A stretch of 64,000 nt of DNA from an uncultured Oscillospiraceae bacterium (lineage in GTDB: Bacteria > Bacillota > Clostridia > Oscillospirales > Acutalibacteraceae): positions 11,741 through 75,740 of the forward strand of contig UQWL01000011.1 of assembly GCA_900544715.1 (NCBI GenBank). The letters run 5' to 3'. Position numbers and translations under genes: made by a program. Shown here piece by piece: positions 53,841-62,727 of this stretch. Below the pieces are notes generated by a model that saw only the letters and a list, made by a program, of their open reading frames with translations, was not told the DNA's origin and did not search any database. Positions within the stretch are counted from its first letter, which is position 1; every line of letters starts with the position of its first letter.

Positions 53841-54515
53841 CTATTCAAACATCTTCAAATCCTTCGTCAGCAGTGCCATGCGGGTGATCTCCCGCCCTTC
53901 GTCCTGCACACCTGCCTTTTCCTCCAGCGCATCCAGCAGCAGGGCCGGGCTGATATTCGTTTGATTCCCTGCCGGTAGGATCAGCTTCAAGAGCACGGCA
54001 TGCTCCTTCTGTTCCATCGAACAGCTTGCGATATGCGGCAGCAGGTCAATCTCCTTCATCACCTTTTTATGCCCGGATTTGCCAGGCTTCTGCACAATGA
54101 GGCTCTCCCCCGCCAGGGCCGCGCCCGCACCATGGAGAAAGCCCGCCGCCAGTTCCGGGGCGTCAAAGCAGAGCTGGGCCCGATAATCCGCAAAGGCGAT
54201 CTCCGACGGCTGCATCATCGGCTCCCGGACGGAGAGAATCCGCAGCCCCTCCGGCATCACCGCGCGCATGCGGGTTTCAATTTCCACATCCGCCATCTCC
54301 CCCTCGATGCGGATATCCATAGATTCGCATTGGCTCGAAAGGCCCAGGGAGAGCGGCAGGGCGAACATTAGATAGGGGTGCGGATTGAAGCCCTCCGTAT
54401 ACCACAGCGGCAGCCCCGCGCGCCGTGCGGCGCGCGACATGCAGCGCACAATATCGAGGTGGGAGATGTATTTCGCATTGCCTTCCTTCGCAAACCAGAT
54501 TCTAACACAGCGCAT
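53841..54515 (-). CDS. TIGR03936 family radical SAM-associated protein (DUF2344)
   Basis: About 224 residues. RIWFAKEGNAKYISHLDIVRCMSRAARRA and GFNPHPYLMFALPLSLGL are the DUF2344 signatures. Normally encoded next to the TIGR03960 radical SAM gene, as here, with which it overlaps by 14 bases. Start 54515 is preferred over 54530. In most Clostridia an RNase G gene and rplU follow; they are absent here. Confidence 0.88.
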   Translation of the reverse strand: MRCVRIWFAKEGNAKYISHLDIVRCMSRAARRAGLPLWYTEGFNPHPYLMFALPLSLGLSSQCESMDIRIEGEMADVEIETRMRAVMPEGLRILSVREPMMQPSEIAFADYRAQLCFDAPELAAGFLHGAGAALAGESLIVQKPGKSGHKKVMKEIDLLPHIASCSMEQKEHAVLLKLILPAGNQTNISPALLLDALEEKAGVQDEGREITRMALLTKDLKMFE

Positions 54516-56352
54516 CGCATTTGCCCCCATTCAAACGGTTTGTACCGCAGCCCGCGCACTGTTCGCGGCAGTTCGGCGTGGTAACGCTCTGATGCGCTTT
54601 TTCATTCTCCCGGATCAAAAATTCTTTGCGGATGCCATAATCCATATGATCCCAGGGCAGCACCTCATCAAACGAACGGCGGCGGCTGGTGTAAAAGAGC
54701 GGATCAATCCCACACTCCTGGAACGCCTCCTCCCAGAGGTCAAAGCGGAACTGGTCATCCCAGCTGTCGAACTTGCAGCCCTTGCGCCACGCGCATTCGA
54801 GCACTTTGCCGAGGCGCCTGTCCCCGCGGGCAAACACGCCCTCCAGGAAGCTCGTCTGTACATCGTGGCAGCTGACTTTGATCTTGCGGGAGGTCACACT
54901 CTCCTTCAAGTGGCGCTGTTTCTCATGGAGCATCTCAATCGTATCCTGCGGCTCCCACTGGAACGGCGTGAAGGGCTTCGGCACAAAGGAGGCGACGCTG
55001 ATGCTCACCTGCACGCCCTTGCCCTTGGGCTTATCGGGGTTTTGATAGTAGGCATCCACCACCCGCTGGGCAAGCTGGGCGATGCCCGCCACATCGTCGA
55101 GCGTTTCCGTCGGCAGGCCGAGCATGAAATAGAGCTTGACCGCCGTCCATCCGCTCGCGAAGGCGCTGCGCACAGTGCGCATCACTTCCTCCTCCGTTAC
55201 GTTTTTATTGATCGCATCGCGCAGCCGCTGCGTGCCCGCCTCCGGCGCAAAGGTGAGCCCGCTGCGGCGCACCTTCTGAATCTGCTCCATCAGCTCCGGT
55301 GAAAAATTATCCACCCGCAGGGAGGGCAGCGAGACGTTGATTTGATCGCTGATCGTCCATTCAAACAGGCCGTTGAGGAGGTTTTGCAGGCCCGTATAGT
55401 CGCTCGTGCTCAGCGAGCAGAGGGAGATTTCATCATAACCGCTCGACTCACAGAGCGTTTTGCAATCCCGGTTAACGGTATCCGGCTTTTTCTCCCGGAT
55501 CGGGCGATAGAGGAAGCCGGCCTGGCAGAAGCGGCAGCCGCGGATGCAACCGCGGAAAATTTCGCTGGTGACGCGGTCATGCACCACCTCGATAAATGGC
55601 ACTACAAATTTTTTCGGATAGAACACCCTGTCCAAATCGGAAATAATCCGTTTGGTCACCTTTTCCGGCGCGCCGCCATGCGGCAGGATGGATTTCACTG
55701 TGCCATCTCCATTATAATCGACGGTATAGAGCGACGGGACGTAAACGCCGGGGATCCGCGCTGCGGCCTTCAAAAACGTTTCCTTATCCGCACCGCGTGC
55801 CTTGTATTCCCGGAAGAGGTCCAGTAGGTCATTCATAACCTCCTCCCCTTCCCCCGGCAGGCAGATATCTACAAACTCAGCGAAGGGCTCGGCATTGCAT
55901 ACGCACGGACCGCCCGCGATCACCAGGGGGGTAAGCGCTTTTCGCTCCTCTGCGCGCACGGGGAGCCCGGCCAGATCAAGCATATTGAGCACGTTGGTGT
56001 AGCTGAGCTCATATTGCATGGTAAATCCAATGAAATCGAATTCTGTCAGAGGGTCGCCGCTCTCCAACGCATAGAGCGGCACATGGCGCTCCCGCATGAG
56101 GGCCTCCATATCCGTCCACGGCGCAAAAACACGCTCGCACCAGGCGTCCTCACGCGCGTTGATAAGGCTATATAGAATTTTGATGCCGAGGTGGGACATA
56201 CCGATCTCATAGGTATCAGGGAAGCAGAAGGCAAAGCGGATCTCCACTTCATCTTTCTCCTTCATCACGGAATTGAGTTCCCCTCCCGTATAGCGCCCCG
56301 GCTTTTGAACGAGAGGGAGCAATTTTTCAGCCTGTTTGGAAAGCATATCCAT
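54502..56352 (-). CDS. TIGR03960 family B12-binding-domain radical SAM protein
   Basis: 616 residues. The N-terminal ~230 residues resemble a B12-binding domain (FCFPDTYEIGMSHLGIKI, LVIAGGPCVCNAEPF). The radical SAM core follows with IFRGCIRGCRFCQAG (C-x3-C-x2-C), then GLTFAPEAGTQRLRD. The C-terminus has Cys pairs (CREQCAGCG). Conserved partner of the DUF2344 protein; reaction unknown. Its start has CAGGAG and lies behind an operator-rich leader. Confidence 0.92.
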   Translation of the reverse strand: MDMLSKQAEKLLPLVQKPGRYTGGELNSVMKEKDEVEIRFAFCFPDTYEIGMSHLGIKILYSLINAREDAWCERVFAPWTDMEALMRERHVPLYALESGDPLTEFDFIGFTMQYELSYTNVLNMLDLAGLPVRAEERKALTPLVIAGGPCVCNAEPFAEFVDICLPGEGEEVMNDLLDLFREYKARGADKETFLKAAARIPGVYVPSLYTVDYNGDGTVKSILPHGGAPEKVTKRIISDLDRVFYPKKFVVPFIEVVHDRVTSEIFRGCIRGCRFCQAGFLYRPIREKKPDTVNRDCKTLCESSGYDEISLCSLSTSDYTGLQNLLNGLFEWTISDQINVSLPSLRVDNFSPELMEQIQKVRRSGLTFAPEAGTQRLRDAINKNVTEEEVMRTVRSAFASGWTAVKLYFMLGLPTETLDDVAGIAQLAQRVVDAYYQNPDKPKGKGVQVSISVASFVPKPFTPFQWEPQDTIEMLHEKQRHLKESVTSRKIKVSCHDVQTSFLEGVFARGDRRLGKVLECAWRKGCKFDSWDDQFRFDLWEEAFQECGIDPLFYTSRRRSFDEVLPWDHMDYGIRKEFLIRENEKAHQSVTTPNCREQCAGCGTNRLNGGKCDALC

Positions 56353-56381
56353 TCATTCTCCTGAATCATATTTATTTTTCA

Positions 56382-56472
56382 ATGCATCAAACAAATTGTT
56401 CGACACGGTTATACCATGCATCAAACAAAATTTGTTTGATGCTATTATACCAAAGCGGCAAGGGAAGCGCAA
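56382..56472 (-). promoter_or_regulatory. Tandemly duplicated promoter-operator before the radical SAM gene
   Basis: Two units, 56382-56415 and 56416-56451, each with ATGCATCAAACAA and an end TTATACC. In the second unit GCATCAAACAAA (56418-56429) is followed, one base later, by its exact inverted copy. On the minus strand TTGCGC (56472-56467) and TATAAT (56449-56444), 17 bases apart, place this operator on the transcription start. The other unit repeats it in degenerate form 34 bases downstream. Confidence 0.65.
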
Positions 56473-56662
56473 ATTGATCAGGAATCATTCGAAGTGGATG
56501 CGATAGAGGCTTCCATTTTTTATGCTGGCCATGATCGAAACACACTTTTCAAACCATGGAAAAACAGGTATGATAGAAACCACACGGATTCTGTGCAGAA
56601 AAAGTTGCGAAATCATTCTGCCGGCCCTGTATGCTATTGTTAAAAGGAAGGGGGAGGAAAAC

Positions 56663-57571
56663 TTGGATGTTTCAAGACGGCTGAACGCTGCCATCGAATA
56701 CGTTGAGCAGCATATCACAGAGGAGCTGGATTATCAGAAGCTTGCCCAGCTCGCAGGCTGTTCCGCATACAATTTCCAGCGCATGTTTTCCTTTATCGCT
56801 GATCTATCGCTTGTCGAATATGTGCGCAGGCGGCGGCTGACCCTGGCCGCGCTTGAGTTACAGCAGAGCGATATCAAGGTGATCGACCTGGCGCTGAAAT
56901 ACGGCTATGATTCGCCGGTTTCCTTTGCGCGTGCGTTTCAGGCGTTTCATGGCGTCACGCCAAGCGAAGCGAAAAAATCAAACGTTTCTCTGCGGCTGTT
57001 TCCCCCCATTACCTTTCAAATCACCATACAAGGAGTTGGCGAAATGAATTACCGCATTGTAAAAACGGAGCCGTTTCAATTATTCGGCATCGAGGGCCTG
57101 ATCTCAACCATCGGCGAGGGAGGCCATTATGCAAGCGCCGGTGAAATGTGGACCGCCAATCATCAAAACGGGGCTTACGAGAAATTATTTGCGGACGCGG
57201 GCGAAGCGCAGCTTCCCATCTACGACACCATGTTCACCCAAGCTATGTGCCGGATCCATGGGATTATGAACTACCGAAAGGTGGACGACATCACATATCC
57301 CTATATGCAGTGCAGCTTTGTCACGCCAGACAGCCGGACAGAGGGCTACACGGTGATTGAGGTGCCGGCCGCCACATGGGCCGTATTCCCCGCAGAAATA
57401 CCGGATTGGAATATGGAGAAAACGATGGATACACTGTATAAGCGTTTTTACCGGGAATGGCTCCCGGCTTCGGAATTTGAAAAAACGGATGGCCCCGAGA
57501 TGGAGATGTACGGCGGCACGCCTCAAAAGGGATATGTTGAGCTATGGATGCCGGTCAGCCGAAAGAAATAA
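56663..57571 (+). CDS. AraC family regulator with a GyrI-like effector domain
   Basis: 302 residues from a TTG at 56663, with AAGGGGGAGG just upstream; the ATG frame from 56522 adds 47 residues that match nothing. N-terminal double HTH (DYQKLAQLAGCSAYNFQRMF ... DSPVSFARAFQAFHGVTPSEA) and C-terminal GyrI/SOUL-type small-molecule domain (YRIVKTEPFQLFGIEGL ... AATWAVFPAEIPD). Typically senses hydrophobic cations or drugs. TATGAT at 56569 is a weak candidate -10. Confidence 0.88.
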   Translation: MDVSRRLNAAIEYVEQHITEELDYQKLAQLAGCSAYNFQRMFSFIADLSLVEYVRRRRLTLAALELQQSDIKVIDLALKYGYDSPVSFARAFQAFHGVTPSEAKKSNVSLRLFPPITFQITIQGVGEMNYRIVKTEPFQLFGIEGLISTIGEGGHYASAGEMWTANHQNGAYEKLFADAGEAQLPIYDTMFTQAMCRIHGIMNYRKVDDITYPYMQCSFVTPDSRTEGYTVIEVPAATWAVFPAEIPDWNMEKTMDTLYKRFYREWLPASEFEKTDGPEMEMYGGTPQKGYVELWMPVSRKK

Positions 57572-57579
57572 ATAGATCA

Positions 57580-57617
57580 GCCCGATGTGCATGATTTGCG
57601 CATCGGGCCTGTTTTTT
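57580..57617 (+). terminator. Terminator of the AraC gene
   Basis: GCCCGATG / CATCGGGC stem and six T. Confidence 0.85.
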
Positions 57618-57665
57618 GCGTGGCAGAAGATCGGCTACAGCCGCAGCCTCTCCTGCCCCGCCATT

Positions 57666-58769
57666 CTATTTGGCAGTGGATCTTACTGCGCTTTTTGTAT
57701 TCTTCCGTGTCAATGCCCAAGCGATGCCGCCAGCGGCAAATAGCAGACCGACGCCTATGCAGACTACCGTCACGACAAAACAGATATTCGCATTCTGCAC
57801 GCTTCCATAGGCCGGATTTGCCCAGAATGATGGGTCGCCCCAAGCGCTTAAATCGACGGGCGGAAGAGTAAACGGCGCGCCGTCAATGAGCGTGTGCAGG
57901 ATACTGTTCGTAAAAAAGAAATAGATGCCCGTGCCAGCCGCACAAATGGAGGCCTTGAAAAATGGATTGACACGCAGATAGCGGATGACAACCATGCACA
58001 GCCAGGGCAGTGTAATGCCATAAAGCACGACTGGATAATCTACAGGCAGCAACCGGGCGGGAGAGCCCATCACCAGCTCTGAGACCGTGACCAGCGCAAA
58101 AACCAGCAGCGTATCCACGAGGAAGCAAATAAGCGTTTTCTGGGAGGATAGCGTTTGCGGCAAAGGAATCTGCCGGAGCACCAGCGGCAGAAAAGCCACC
58201 GCAAAGCCGAGCGCGACCGCGCAGAAGGTGATCGCCAGCCAATTGCCGCCCGCATAAATCCGGCAGACAAGCAATAAAAGGTTGAGCGAAAGATAAAAAG
58301 AGCCCAGCGTCCACAGTCCGCGATTTTTGGAAACCAGCACGGGCATCACCGTCAGGGAAAAGGCAACCGCCTCCGACGCCAGCACAATAAAAAACCAGGA
58401 GAGCGTATGCTGCACGGCCAGATTGCAGATAAAACAGATCAGCAGGGAGAGGCCGTAGAGCCCGATCATAACGGCGCGATAGCCTTGTTTGATGCGCTGA
58501 TATTTTTGCGCCTGCTGCTCCAGCTCGTTTTGATGCACATCCTCACTGGCTGTGATCAACTCATGCTCTGTAATATGCAGCGCCTCGCAGATGGGAGAGA
58601 TCAGCGTGATATCTGGATAAGTTACGCCGCGTTCCCATTTGGACACCGCCGTATCCGTCAGATAAAGGCGGGCCGCAAGCTCGTGCTGCGTCAGCCCCGC
58701 CGCCTTGCGCTTCTGCGCGATAAAATGGCCAAAGGCGCGCTTATCCCGCAGTGCATTTTCCTCGTTCAT
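57666..58769 (-). CDS. XRE HTH protein with a C-terminal membrane domain
   Basis: 367 residues. HTH at ~15-65 (IAQKRKAAGLTQHELAARL ... TAVSKWERGVTYPDITLIS), then about eight membrane helices. Membrane-bound one-component regulators of this layout are common in Firmicutes; ligand unknown. The C-terminus ends in basic residues. Confidence 0.88.
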   Translation of the reverse strand: MNEENALRDKRAFGHFIAQKRKAAGLTQHELAARLYLTDTAVSKWERGVTYPDITLISPICEALHITEHELITASEDVHQNELEQQAQKYQRIKQGYRAVMIGLYGLSLLICFICNLAVQHTLSWFFIVLASEAVAFSLTVMPVLVSKNRGLWTLGSFYLSLNLLLLVCRIYAGGNWLAITFCAVALGFAVAFLPLVLRQIPLPQTLSSQKTLICFLVDTLLVFALVTVSELVMGSPARLLPVDYPVVLYGITLPWLCMVVIRYLRVNPFFKASICAAGTGIYFFFTNSILHTLIDGAPFTLPPVDLSAWGDPSFWANPAYGSVQNANICFVVTVVCIGVGLLFAAGGIAWALTRKNTKSAVRSTAK

Positions 58770-58825
58770 ATGAGATTCCTCTTTTCGTTGGTGGTGTGAA
58801 GGCCTTCGCCGCGTGCAGCGGCTGA

Positions 58826-59806
58826 TTACACCTTACCGCCGCCGGATGTGTTTGTCAACGCTTCCGGCCTGTTTTGCGGATGGCCTGTTGAGCCAGCGCT
58901 CATTTTTGCCGGAACTGCGTTGTTTCCCACGCTTTGCATAAAGTCGAAAATCTCACGGTAGCGGCCTGCAAACATGCTTCCGCGCCGCCATAAAAATGTG
59001 AAATCATGGTGCAGTGGAAAATCCTCGAGGGGCAGCACGTGCAGTTTTTCGCCCGCTAATTCCTCGCGCACAGCGGCTTCATAGAGGAAGGTGACGCCGC
59101 AGCCATATTGCACGAGCGTTTTGATGGCATGGAGATTGCTCACCTGCGCCGTCTGCCGGAAATCCTGCACAGTCAGGTTCCGCCCCTCCAGATAGCGCTC
59201 CAAAATTTCACGCGTCCCGCTGCCCTCCTCCCGCAGGAGCAGCCGTTCCCCCAAAAGATCCTCCACCCTGCGCGGCGGCCGCGTAAAGCGCAACTGCGCG
59301 CCGCAAACAGCCACATAGCGTTCCCGGGAAAAGGGCAGGGAATCATACTCCCGTTTTTCAAAAAAGCCCTCCACAATGGCAAAATCGATTTCTCCCGCAT
59401 CAATCCGATGCAGCAGCTCGTGGGTATTGGCCACGAGCAAATGCACATCTGTCTCCGGATAACGGTTCAGGTATGCGGCCAGCCGTTCCGGCGCGGTGCA
59501 TTCCCCCACTGTGAGCGTGGCGCCAAACACCAGGCTTTTACGCCCTCGGCCAAGCGTGGGAAGCTGTTCCCTGAGAAAAAGATCATCGTGCTTCATGGTG
59601 ACCGCTGCGCTGAAAAGGGCCTCGCCCGCCGCGGTCAAAGAAAGCCGTTTGCCCTGATAGTCAAAAAGCTTCACGCCATAGCGCTTCTCAAGATGCCGGA
59701 TATGCTGAGAAACGGCAGGCTGCGTGATATGCAATTCCTCCGCCGCCCTGGTAAAATTCATCGAACGGCAGACCGCCAGGAAGGTATCTATTCTAAAGTC
59801 GAGCAT
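58826..59806 (-). CDS. LysR family transcriptional regulator
   Basis: 326 residues. N-terminal HTH DTFLAVCRSMNFTRAAEELHITQPAVSQHIRHLE; the effector domain follows (GATLTVGECTAPERLAAYL). C-terminal ~30 residues are low-complexity. Divergent from the YeiH-type gene 191 bases away, the usual arrangement (as E. coli YeiE/YeiH), and expected to control it. Confidence 0.92.
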   Translation of the reverse strand: MLDFRIDTFLAVCRSMNFTRAAEELHITQPAVSQHIRHLEKRYGVKLFDYQGKRLSLTAAGEALFSAAVTMKHDDLFLREQLPTLGRGRKSLVFGATLTVGECTAPERLAAYLNRYPETDVHLLVANTHELLHRIDAGEIDFAIVEGFFEKREYDSLPFSRERYVAVCGAQLRFTRPPRRVEDLLGERLLLREEGSGTREILERYLEGRNLTVQDFRQTAQVSNLHAIKTLVQYGCGVTFLYEAAVREELAGEKLHVLPLEDFPLHHDFTFLWRRGSMFAGRYREIFDFMQSVGNNAVPAKMSAGSTGHPQNRPEALTNTSGGGKV

Positions 59807-59886
59807 ACGGCCGTCCCCCTCTTTTCATCGGACATTAAAATTGCATTTTTTTCAATTTCTGCTCGTTATCATAACATAAAATAATG

Positions 59887-59904
59887 GATAAATAAATATT
59901 TATC
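59887..59904. promoter_or_regulatory. Candidate LysR-type binding site
   Basis: GATAAATAAATATTTATC, a near-perfect AT-rich inverted repeat with T-N11-A character, midway between the divergent lysR and yeiH-like genes. TATGAT at 59930-59935 is a possible -10 for the latter. Confidence 0.5.
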
Positions 59905-59997
59905 ATTTTATTTTATCTAAAAAGCGTGGTATGATGGAACAAATTGTCGTGTGAAACCGGACGGAACGCCGGTTCCGCTAAAAGGGGTAGACGTTTC

Positions 59998-61011
59998 ATG
60001 AAAACCTTTCTGCAAAAAAATTGGGCAGGGTTGCTGCTGTGCCTTGCAATCGCCGTACCAGCATGGTTCCTCGGCAAGCTGGTGCCTGTGGTGGGCGGGC
60101 CGGTGTTTGCAATCCTCGCGGGTATGCTGCTGACCCTGCTGCTGAAAAAGAAGGATTCCATCCAGCCCGGCATCACCTTTACCTCCAAAAAAATCCTACA
60201 GGCCGCTGTTGTGCTGCTCGGCTTCGGGATGAACCTGACCGATATCCTCCAAAAGGGCAAGCAGTCTCTGCCGATCATCCTGGCCACCATCTCCACCTCG
60301 CTGCTGATCGCCTTCCTCCTGTGCAAAGTGATGAAGGTGCCCACCAAAACCGCAACGCTCGTGGGCGTTGGCTCTTCGATCTGCGGCGGCTCCGCCATTG
60401 CGGCGACCGCGCCCGTGATCGACGCGGATGATGAGGAGATCGCGCAGTCCATTTCGGTTATCTTCCTGTTTAATGTAATTGCGGCGCTGATTTTCCCCAC
60501 GCTCGGCGGGCTGCTTGGCCTGTCCAACGAGGGCTTTGGCCTGTTTGCCGGCACGGCGATCAACGACACCTCCTCTGTAACGGCCGCAGCGCAGGCCTGG
60601 GACGGCATCCACGGCAGCAACACGCTCGACGCGGCGGCGATCGTCAAGCTGACGCGCACGCTTGCGATTATTCCGATCACACTGGTGCTCGCATTTGTGC
60701 GCACCCGTCGGGAAAAGCACAGCGCGGAAGGGGCAAAGGTCAATTTGAAAAAGATTTTCCCCTTCTTCGTGCTGTTCTTCCTGCTGGCTTCCGTAGTGAC
60801 CACGGTTTTTCATCTTCCGGCCGCGGTGACAAGCCCGCTCAAGGAGATGAGCAAATTCTTTATTGTGATGGCGATGGCGGCAATCGGCCTGAACACCAAC
60901 ATCATCAAGCTGGTGAAAACCGGCGGGAAGCCGATCTTCATGGGGCTTTGCTGCTGGGTTGGCATCGCGGGTGTGAGCCTGCTGATGCAGCATGTGCTTG
61001 GCATCTGGTAA
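59998..61011 (+). CDS. YeiH/PF03601 family putative sulfate exporter
   Basis: 337 residues, ten or so membrane helices. LVPVVGGPVFAILAGMLL, VVLLGFGMNLTDIL, GSSICGGSAIAATAPVI and AGTAINDTSSVTAAAQ are the family blocks. Start at 59998 follows AAAGGGG; the longer frame from 59944 is rejected. Family members are annotated as sulfate or sulfonate-product exporters on limited evidence. Confidence 0.9.
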   Translation: MKTFLQKNWAGLLLCLAIAVPAWFLGKLVPVVGGPVFAILAGMLLTLLLKKKDSIQPGITFTSKKILQAAVVLLGFGMNLTDILQKGKQSLPIILATISTSLLIAFLLCKVMKVPTKTATLVGVGSSICGGSAIAATAPVIDADDEEIAQSISVIFLFNVIAALIFPTLGGLLGLSNEGFGLFAGTAINDTSSVTAAAQAWDGIHGSNTLDAAAIVKLTRTLAIIPITLVLAFVRTRREKHSAEGAKVNLKKIFPFFVLFFLLASVVTTVFHLPAAVTSPLKEMSKFFIVMAMAAIGLNTNIIKLVKTGGKPIFMGLCCWVGIAGVSLLMQHVLGIW

Positions 61012-61053
61012 AGATCCTTGCCCATAGTGATCGAACCATTTTAAACTTTTAAA

Positions 61054-61089
61054 AAGGCTGCTGCAAAACATTTTGCAGCAGCCTTCTTT
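61054..61089. terminator. Bidirectional terminator
   Basis: AAGGCTGCTGCAAAA / TTTTGCAGCAGCCTT perfect 15-bp stem with a two-base centre, flanked by T runs on both strands; separates the yeiH-like gene from the convergent metalloprotease gene. Confidence 0.85.
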
Positions 61090-61702
61090 ATTCCTGCACG
61101 GGCCTTGCCGCTAACAGAAAGCACAGGTAAACCGTTACCAAGAGCAGGGAAAAATTATAGCCGCTTTGCAGCAGCAGAAAAAAGCCGATAAACGCGCATG
61201 GCAGCAGGCACACAATCGAACAAACGGTAACCACCCGCTGCGCCGCAGGCGCTGTGCAGAAACGGCATAGAAAAAAATACAGCGCCCGGCCGCCGTCAAG
61301 CGTAGAGACGGGCAGCAGATTGAAAAGGGCAAGCATCAAATTCACCATTGCCGCCTCCATCATGCGCTCCCGCTCCCCTTCGCTCCATCCGCTCAGCGCG
61401 GCCAGCAGCGCAAACAGCGCCAGGTTGATCAATGGTCCGGCGAGCGAAACCACAATTTCCTGATGGAAAGAGAGCTTTTGTCCCTTTGCCCGTACGATCT
61501 CCATACCGGCCAGCCCCAGCTTCAGCAACTGCGGCGTTTCGCCATACCAAAACAGGCAGAGTAAGTGCCCCATTTCGTGCAGCAGGGCCGCGCAGACGGA
61601 AATGGCCGCCGTACCGCTTGTATCATAGAGAAACATCAGCGTTACGGCGGCGGCGAAAGGGAAGCCGATGGAAACCGTTACCCCCCTGCACTTAAACTGC
61701 AT
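61088..61702 (-). CDS. M50 site-2 metalloprotease (SpoIVFB-like)
   Basis: 204 residues. ALLHEMGHLLCLF carries the zinc HExxH and NLLPVSTLDGGRAL the third ligand (LDG). About six membrane helices, no PDZ or CBS domain. Such enzymes cleave pro-sigma-K in the mother cell of sporulating cells. Overlaps the M23-domain gene by 11 bases, the same partnership as spoIVFA-spoIVFB. Confidence 0.85.
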   Translation of the reverse strand: MQFKCRGVTVSIGFPFAAAVTLMFLYDTSGTAAISVCAALLHEMGHLLCLFWYGETPQLLKLGLAGMEIVRAKGQKLSFHQEIVVSLAGPLINLALFALLAALSGWSEGERERMMEAAMVNLMLALFNLLPVSTLDGGRALYFFLCRFCTAPAAQRVVTVCSIVCLLPCAFIGFFLLLQSGYNFSLLLVTVYLCFLLAARPVQE

Positions 61703-62639
61703 CCTTCTCGTAAGCGTTATCCGCCCCTAAAAGCCAGGAGGGATTATGCAGAACGCCATTGATGCGCACCTCAATATGTAAATGTGGACCGGTAGTCATG
61801 CCGCTATCCCCCACCAGAGCGATCGTTTCCCCCTCCCGGACGACGGCGCCCTCCTCCGCAAGGATCTCGGAGCAATGGCAATAGGCCGTTTCCAGGCCGT
61901 TCTCATGCATTAGTGTGATATAATCGCCGTTTCCCTCGGAATAACCAACTTCTTTTACTGTGCCATAAAACGCCGCCGCGATCCGCGTGCCCTTGGCGGC
62001 GGCAATATCCATGCCGCGGTGGAAGCCCAGCTTTTTGGTAATGGGATGGATTCGATACCCATATGGGGAGGTCACCCTGCCCTCAACCGGCCGAACCACC
62101 GGCACGCTCACGATATAGGGTGCAAAGGAGGTGCCCTCGACCGGGGCTCTGATTCCGTCAAAAAGCGGCTCATCAGAGCCGCCCATCCCATCAGGCGCCT
62201 CCTGCGAAGCGATTTCGGATGGCTGGCTGGAGCTTTCTGTGGACGGCCTCTCCCCCTGTGTGGAAGCCGCCTCGATCGTTTCGCTCGCCCCTGCTGCCGC
62301 ATTTGCCTGTGCCGCTTGCGTTTGGCCGCCCGCATCCGGCCAGGAATCTGCCGGGGAAAAGATAAAGGCCCCAATCTCTTTGAAAGCCGCCGCAGCCTCC
62401 TGTGCGCTCCAATCCTGTGAAAGAATTCCCTCATAGGCTTCCCGCAGTGCTTTTTGAGCGTTAGGGTTCGTTTTTACCATCAGGAAAGCGCCCGCCAGCA
62501 ACACTGCGCACACTGCAAGCTGCACGACGATGACCCGCACGAGATAATCCCGCCGGCCGCTGCGTTTTTTCTCCCTTTTTTCTTCGGACGGTCGGGAGCG
62601 CTCCCGCTGATAGGATTGTAATTCGTCCATCCATTTCAC
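61692..62639 (-). CDS. M23/LytM-domain membrane protein (SpoIVFA-like)
   Basis: 315 residues: basic N-terminus, one membrane helix (~30-52), a Ser/Ala/Gln-rich linker, then LytM at ~180-305. FHRGMDIAAAKG (His and Asp) and GPHLHIEV (H-x-H) are all present, so the zinc site looks intact. B. subtilis SpoIVFA, by contrast, has a degenerate LytM domain. Coupled to the M50 gene. It may regulate that protease or act on peptidoglycan itself. Confidence 0.82.
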   Translation of the reverse strand: MKWMDELQSYQRERSRPSEEKREKKRSGRRDYLVRVIVVQLAVCAVLLAGAFLMVKTNPNAQKALREAYEGILSQDWSAQEAAAAFKEIGAFIFSPADSWPDAGGQTQAAQANAAAGASETIEAASTQGERPSTESSSQPSEIASQEAPDGMGGSDEPLFDGIRAPVEGTSFAPYIVSVPVVRPVEGRVTSPYGYRIHPITKKLGFHRGMDIAAAKGTRIAAAFYGTVKEVGYSEGNGDYITLMHENGLETAYCHCSEILAEEGAVVREGETIALVGDSGMTTGPHLHIEVRINGVLHNPSWLLGADNAYEKDAV

Positions 62640-62727
62640 CTGCCTGCGCCGTGGTTCCGGCTGTTTTCCCTCTATCTATATGCAGAGGAGGTGAAAAAAA
62701 GTCATACCGGCGGGAGAAAACGGCAAG

